From positions 1-9,929 of the forward strand of contig CANJNU010000013.1 in NCBI GenBank assembly GCA_947475645.1: a stretch of 9,929 bases of DNA, written 5' to 3'. The DNA is from Bacteriovoracaceae bacterium. Lineage in GTDB: Bacteria > Bdellovibrionota > UBA1018. A model generated the notes under the pieces. It ran no database searches. It was not told where the DNA came from and worked only from the letters and a program-made list of their open reading frames with translations. Made by a program: the position numbers and the translations under genes. Position 1 is the stretch's first letter. The number at the start of each line of letters is the position of its first letter. Below, in pieces: positions 7,053 through 9,929 of this stretch.

Positions 7053-8240
7053 ATGAATATTCATGAGTATCAAGCGAAGCAACTTCTGAAACGCTTTAAT
7101 GTTCGCGTTCCTGAGGGGCGCCTGGTTGAAGAAGGTGCAGATCTAGAATTGCGTGCCGAAAAGGCCGCTCTAGAGCTGCAAAATGAACGCAAGAATGGTG
7201 TTTGGGTAGTGAAAGCTCAGATTCATGCGGGCGGTCGAGGAAAAGCAGGTGGAGTGAAGGTTTGTAAAGATATCGCAGCCGTTCGTGCAGCTGCGAAAGA
7301 CATCATGGGTAAAACCTTAGTGACTCCTCAAACGGGTCCACAAGGAAAAGTCGTGCACAAGCTCTGGATTGAAGAAGGAAGCACGATTGCCAAAGAATTC
7401 TACTTGGGCATTGTAATTGATCGTGCCGTTTCTCAGGTTGTGATGATGGCTTCCACCGAAGGCGGAATGGAAATTGAAGAAGTTGCGGCCACGCACCCAG
7501 AAAAAATCTTTAAAGTGATCGTTGATCCGACCACTGGATTCATGCCGTTTCATGGGCGCAAGCTTGCAAAGGCGCTGGGTTTAAGTGCAGACCAGACCAA
7601 GGAAGCAATTGGCTTTTTTGGCGGAATCTATAAATGTTTTGTAGAGACTGACGCCTCTCAGGTGGAGATCAATCCAATGATCCTCACCCAGGATGGAAAA
7701 ATTGCGGCCCTCGATGCGAAGTTTAACTTCGATGACAACGCACTTTTTCGTCATAAAGATCTGGTTGAAATGCGCGACATTCTCGAAGAGAACGCTCAAG
7801 ATGTCGAAGCCTCGAAGTACGAGCTCGCGTTCATTGCACTCGATGGCAACATCGGATGCTTGGTGAATGGAGCCGGGCTCGCCATGGCGACCATGGACAT
7901 TATTAAGTTGCATGGCGGCGAGCCTGCGAACTTCTTAGATGTTGGGGGCGGTGCATCGAAGGAGAAGGTCGCCAACGCCTTCAAGATTATTTTGAAAGAT
8001 CCAAAAGTGAAAGCCATTCTGGTGAATATCTTTGGTGGCATCATGAAGTGCGATGTGATTGCTGAAGGCGTAATTGCGGCGGCGCGTGAACTCGAGCTAA
8101 AGGTACCACTGGTGGTTCGTCTCGAAGGAACCAATGTAGAGATGGGGAGAGAGATTTTGGCTAAATCAGGCCTAAAGATAACCCCTGCCGATGGCCTCAC
8201 CGATGCTGCACAAAAAGTTGTTGCAGCAGCTCGCGGATAA
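7053..8240 (+). CDS. sucC: Succinyl-CoA ligase (ADP-forming) beta subunit
   Basis: With SucD this converts succinyl-CoA to succinate and makes ATP (or GTP) in the TCA cycle. The 395 residues align end to end with E. coli SucC (388). The N-terminal ATP-grasp domain (about 1-245) shows [11 protein letters not shown] (2-12), P20, K54, GRGKAGG (61-67), E108, N207 and D221, the expected nucleotide and magnesium residues. The C-terminal CoA-ligase domain shows [15 protein letters not shown] (264-278), DVGGGA (296-301) and the loop VNIFGGI (324-330), which faces the phosphohistidine of SucD. ATG 7053 has AGGAAG at 7041-7046, directly after the mdh stop. sucD follows after 26 bases. The subunits form alpha-beta dimers or their tetramer; which applies here cannot be seen from sequence. 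Confidence 0.97.
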   Translation: MNIHEYQAKQLLKRFNVRVPEGRLVEEGADLELRAEKAALELQNERKNGVWVVKAQIHAGGRGKAGGVKVCKDIAAVRAAAKDIMGKTLVTPQTGPQGKVVHKLWIEEGSTIAKEFYLGIVIDRAVSQVVMMASTEGGMEIEEVAATHPEKIFKVIVDPTTGFMPFHGRKLAKALGLSADQTKEAIGFFGGIYKCFVETDASQVEINPMILTQDGKIAALDAKFNFDDNALFRHKDLVEMRDILEENAQDVEASKYELAFIALDGNIGCLVNGAGLAMATMDIIKLHGGEPANFLDVGGGASKEKVANAFKIILKDPKVKAILVNIFGGIMKCDVIAEGVIAAARELELKVPLVVRLEGTNVEMGREILAKSGLKITPADGLTDAAQKVVAAARG

Positions 8241-8266
8241 ACTTTTCAGAATAAAGGAATCATCCG

Positions 8267-9139
8267 ATGTCAATTTGGGTAGATCGTAATACGAAATTAT
8301 TGGTTCAAGGAATCACCGGATCTCAAGGTCTTTTCCATGCAAAGGGTTGCCGTGATTACGGCACCCAAGTGGTGGGTGGTGTAACGCCAGGTAAGGGTGG
8401 TCAATCGGTCGAAGGTTTTGCGGTGTACGATACCGTAGAAGAAGCGGTATCGAGAACTGGAGCCAACGCAACCATGATCTTTGTTCCGCCTGCATTTGCA
8501 GCGGATTCGATCTGCGAAGCTGCGGATGCCGGAATTCCCCTCATTATCTGTATTACTGAAGGGATTCCCGTTCGCGATATGTTGGCGACCAAGCGTTACT
8601 TGGCTTCCACGAAGTCGCGCCTGATTGGCCCAAATTGCCCGGGTATTATTACGCCGGGGCAATGCAAAATTGGTATCATGCCGGGTCATATTCATAAGTC
8701 TGGAAATATGGGCGTGGTTTCGCGTTCCGGCACCCTGACTTATGAAGCTGTGCATCAGCTCAGCAAATTGGGGTACGGTCAAAGCACTTGCGTCGGTATT
8801 GGTGGCGATCCGATTAATGGAACCAACTTTATCGATATTCTGGAAGCGTTCAATCGCGACCCGGAGACTCATGGCGTAATCATGATTGGTGAAATCGGCG
8901 GATCTGCCGAAGAAGAAGCTGCTGAATACATTAAGCGTGAATTCAAGAAGCCAATGGCCGGTTTTATTGGTGGTGCCACAGCTCCTGCAGGGAAACGTAT
9001 GGGGCATGCAGGCGCAATTATTTCGGGAGGCAAAGGAACGGCAGAAGAGAAGTTTCAAGCACTTCAAGCGGCTGGCGTAAGAATTGCGCGCAGTCCAGCC
9101 GACCTCGCTACAACGCTCGTTGCGGCCATGGGAAAGTAA
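8267..9139 (+). CDS. sucD: Succinyl-CoA ligase (ADP-forming) alpha subunit
   Basis: This catalytic partner of SucC carries the phosphohistidine intermediate. The 290 residues match the usual length. The N-terminal CoA-binding domain shows GITGSQG (15-21), GGVTPGKGG (37-45) and VPPAFAAD (73-80). The ligase domain shows GPNCPGII (121-128), [12 protein letters not shown] (149-160), [10 protein letters not shown] (177-186), GEIGG (208-212) and RMGHAGAI (244-251), in which H247 is the phosphorylated histidine. ATG 8267 has AAAGGAA at 8253-8259. A perfect 8-base inverted repeat lies in codons 54-62. A 283-codon frame on the opposite strand covers almost the whole gene and is taken to be a shadow. 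A 65-base gap, the longest between genes of the sucD side of the cluster, separates it from ndk. Confidence 0.97.
   Translation: MSIWVDRNTKLLVQGITGSQGLFHAKGCRDYGTQVVGGVTPGKGGQSVEGFAVYDTVEEAVSRTGANATMIFVPPAFAADSICEAADAGIPLIICITEGIPVRDMLATKRYLASTKSRLIGPNCPGIITPGQCKIGIMPGHIHKSGNMGVVSRSGTLTYEAVHQLSKLGYGQSTCVGIGGDPINGTNFIDILEAFNRDPETHGVIMIGEIGGSAEEEAAEYIKREFKKPMAGFIGGATAPAGKRMGHAGAIISGGKGTAEEKFQALQAAGVRIARSPADLATTLVAAMGK
8428..8452. repeat. Perfect 8-bp inverted repeat inside sucD
   Basis: CGATACCG (8428-8435) and CGGTATCG (8445-8452) are exact reverse complements around a 9-base loop (TAGAAGAAG), about 160 bases into sucD. No T-run follows on either strand, so it is not an intrinsic terminator. 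It may be chance, or an operator-like or RNA structure. Confidence 0.35.
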
Positions 9140-9204
9140 TGCTCGCAAACCGATAACAATTAAGCTAACGAAAGAATCAAATTTTCGTAAAGGAACTTAA
9201 AGAC

Positions 9205-9633
9205 ATGGCAATTGAACAAACGTTTTCGATCATTAAGCCCAACGCAGTAGAGAAGAACGCAATTGGTGCGATCATTACTCGTTTCGAGTCGAAGGGTCTC
9301 CGTATTGCTGCTGCAAAGTTCACCCGTTTGAGCCGTGAAAAAGCTGAAGGCTTTTACATCGAGCACAAGGATCGTCCCTTCTTCCAAAGCTTGGTTCAAT
9401 TTATGACCAGCGGACCCGTTTTATTGATGGTTTTGGAAGGTGAGAGCGCAGTTCTGGTAAATCGTGACATCATGGGTGCAACCGATCCAGCTAAGGCGGC
9501 TGCAGGCACGATCCGTAAGGACTTCGCTGATAGTATTGAAGCGAATGCGGCACATGGTTCTGATAGCTTGAAGTCTGCAGAACGCGAAATCGCTTACTTC
9601 TTCGACAAGGCCGAAGTTCAAAAGCGTTTTTAA
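9205..9633 (+). CDS. ndk: Nucleoside diphosphate kinase
   Basis: Ndk moves the terminal phosphate of ATP or GTP onto other nucleoside diphosphates through a phosphohistidine, balancing cellular NTP and dNTP pools. The 142 residues are the normal bacterial length. Visible are the start motif [10 protein letters not shown] (6-15) with K11, Y51 and the HKDRPFF segment (54-60), R87 and R104 around the phosphate site, and the active-site signature NAAHGSD (114-120) with H117. ATG 9205 has AAAGGAA at 9189-9195. Its place after sucCD makes sense because Ndk can use the NTP made there; a physical SucCD-Ndk complex has been reported in Pseudomonas aeruginosa. The 65-base leader contains a 6-base inverted repeat (ACGAAA / TTTCGT) just before the ribosome site but no convincing promoter. 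nadE follows after six bases, in the same frame. Confidence 0.97.
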   Translation: MAIEQTFSIIKPNAVEKNAIGAIITRFESKGLRIAAAKFTRLSREKAEGFYIEHKDRPFFQSLVQFMTSGPVLLMVLEGESAVLVNRDIMGATDPAKAAAGTIRKDFADSIEANAAHGSDSLKSAEREIAYFFDKAEVQKRF

Positions 9634-9639
9634 TTTTAC

Positions 9640-9929
9640 ATGCGGATAGCGATCGCTCAGATTGACCCAGTAGTTGGTGCGTTTGACGAGAACTTCCGGA
9701 AAATACGTGAAGCTTACGAACGGGCTTGCTTAATGCAGGCCCGTTTTCTTTTAACCCCCGAGTTGAGCGTCTGCGGTTATCCGCTGAATGACTGGATCGA
9801 GCGGCCTGAAGTATTTCAGCGATGCGATCAAATTCTCATGCAGGCGGCGGCTTTGACCGTGGGGCGTTCTTGTGCGCTTTTTGTTGGGCACGTGCTGGCC
9901 AATCCTTCGGATCGAGGCAGGGCGGCTCA
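9640..9929 (+). CDS. nadE: Glutamine-dependent NAD synthetase NadE, N-terminal part (cut by window edge)
   Basis: The 96 complete codons match the start of the nitrilase-type glutaminase domain of NadE, which releases ammonia from glutamine for the C-terminal synthetase that converts deamido-NAD to NAD. Visible are RIAIAQIDPVVGAFDEN (2-18), LLTPELSVCGYPLNDWI (37-53) with the expected catalytic glutamate E41, and the strand SCALFVGHV. The lysine and cysteine of the triad and the synthetase domain lie past the right edge, so another nitrilase-family amidase is not fully excluded, but the GYPLNDWIERPEVF stretch is typical of NadE. ATG 9640 lies six bases after the ndk stop with no Shine-Dalgarno, suggesting translation coupled to ndk. 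An intrinsic-terminator-like hairpin with a T-run lies within codons 27-38. Confidence 0.87.
   Translation, partial: MRIAIAQIDPVVGAFDENFRKIREAYERACLMQARFLLTPELSVCGYPLNDWIERPEVFQRCDQILMQAAALTVGRSCALFVGHVLANPSDRGRAA
9719..9752 (+). terminator. Intrinsic-terminator-like hairpin inside the nadE coding sequence
   Basis: AACGGGCTTGC (9719-9729) pairs with GCAGGCCCGTT (9735-9745): eleven pairs including one G-U, a GC-rich middle and a TTAAT loop. It runs straight into a T-rich tail at 9744-9752 (TTTTCTTTT). This is the shape of a rho-independent terminator, and on the plus strand only. It lies about 80 bases into nadE, whose reading frame continues across it with well-conserved residues on both sides. 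It could end most transcripts after ndk unless ribosomes translating nadE prevent folding. Confidence 0.6.

Noticed and set aside
7717..7731. 15-base palindrome CGAAGTT-T-AACTTCG in sucC
   Set aside because: A single-base loop cannot form as an RNA hairpin without losing pairs, and it lies over conserved codons; probably chance.
8635..8662. Long imperfect hairpin TTGCCC...GGGCAA in sucD
   Set aside because: It has bulges, no T-run, and sits in the highly conserved GPNCPGII coding region, so protein constraint explains it.
8297..9148. A 283-codon open frame on the minus strand opposite sucD
   Set aside because: It mirrors almost exactly a strongly conserved gene, its product has low-complexity, Arg/Asn/Thr-rich composition and no recognisable motif, and it has no plausible context. 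Treated as a shadow.
9140..9204. Possible separate promoter for ndk in the 65-base gap after sucD
   Set aside because: No pair of -35 and -10 hexamers with sensible spacing stands out; GATAAC at 9152-9157 has only a poor -35 upstream.

Overview
The window is a compact stretch of central-metabolism genes from what is probably a Gram-negative, respiring bacterium. The evidence for that is a binding protein with a cleavable signal peptide and no lipobox, an NADP-type isocitrate dehydrogenase like that of E. coli, and a type-2 (cytosolic-like) malate dehydrogenase next to succinyl-CoA ligase. Base composition looks near 50% GC by eye. A relative of the Bdellovibrionota or of the former deltaproteobacteria is plausible, but this is a low-certainty inference. 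I see no mobile element, CRISPR array, tRNA or rRNA.

Layout. Bases 1-925, minus strand: 5' part of nadA (quinolinate synthase), running off the left edge. A very short divergent spacer follows. Bases 952-4608, plus strand: a 12-codon leader ORF, an unrecognised 127-residue protein that may be its frame-shifted continuation, and thiB-thiP-thiQ, a complete thiamine ABC importer with overlapping genes. Bases 4594-4676: a candidate sigma70 promoter and a nested dyad ahead of icd. Bases 4677-9633: icd, mdh, sucC, sucD and ndk in tight succession, each with a purine-rich ribosome site. Bases 9640-9929: the N-terminal glutaminase domain of nadE, running off the right edge.

How the genes fit together. 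Icd, Mdh and SucCD are three steps of the TCA cycle. Ndk can pass the phosphate of NTPs made by SucCD to other nucleotides. Thiamine import supplies the precursor of TPP, the cofactor of the 2-oxoglutarate dehydrogenase step that lies between Icd and SucCD. NadA and NadE, at the two ends, make the NAD that the dehydrogenases use.

Most of the window is ordinary, and I do not see a new defence or mobile system. The points most worth a second look are: a textbook-looking intrinsic terminator inside the nadE coding sequence (9719-9752), about 80 bases after a start codon with no Shine-Dalgarno; a possible +1 frameshift or leader peptide at 952-992 before the unknown gene heading the thiamine operon; and the dyad overlapping the candidate icd promoter.
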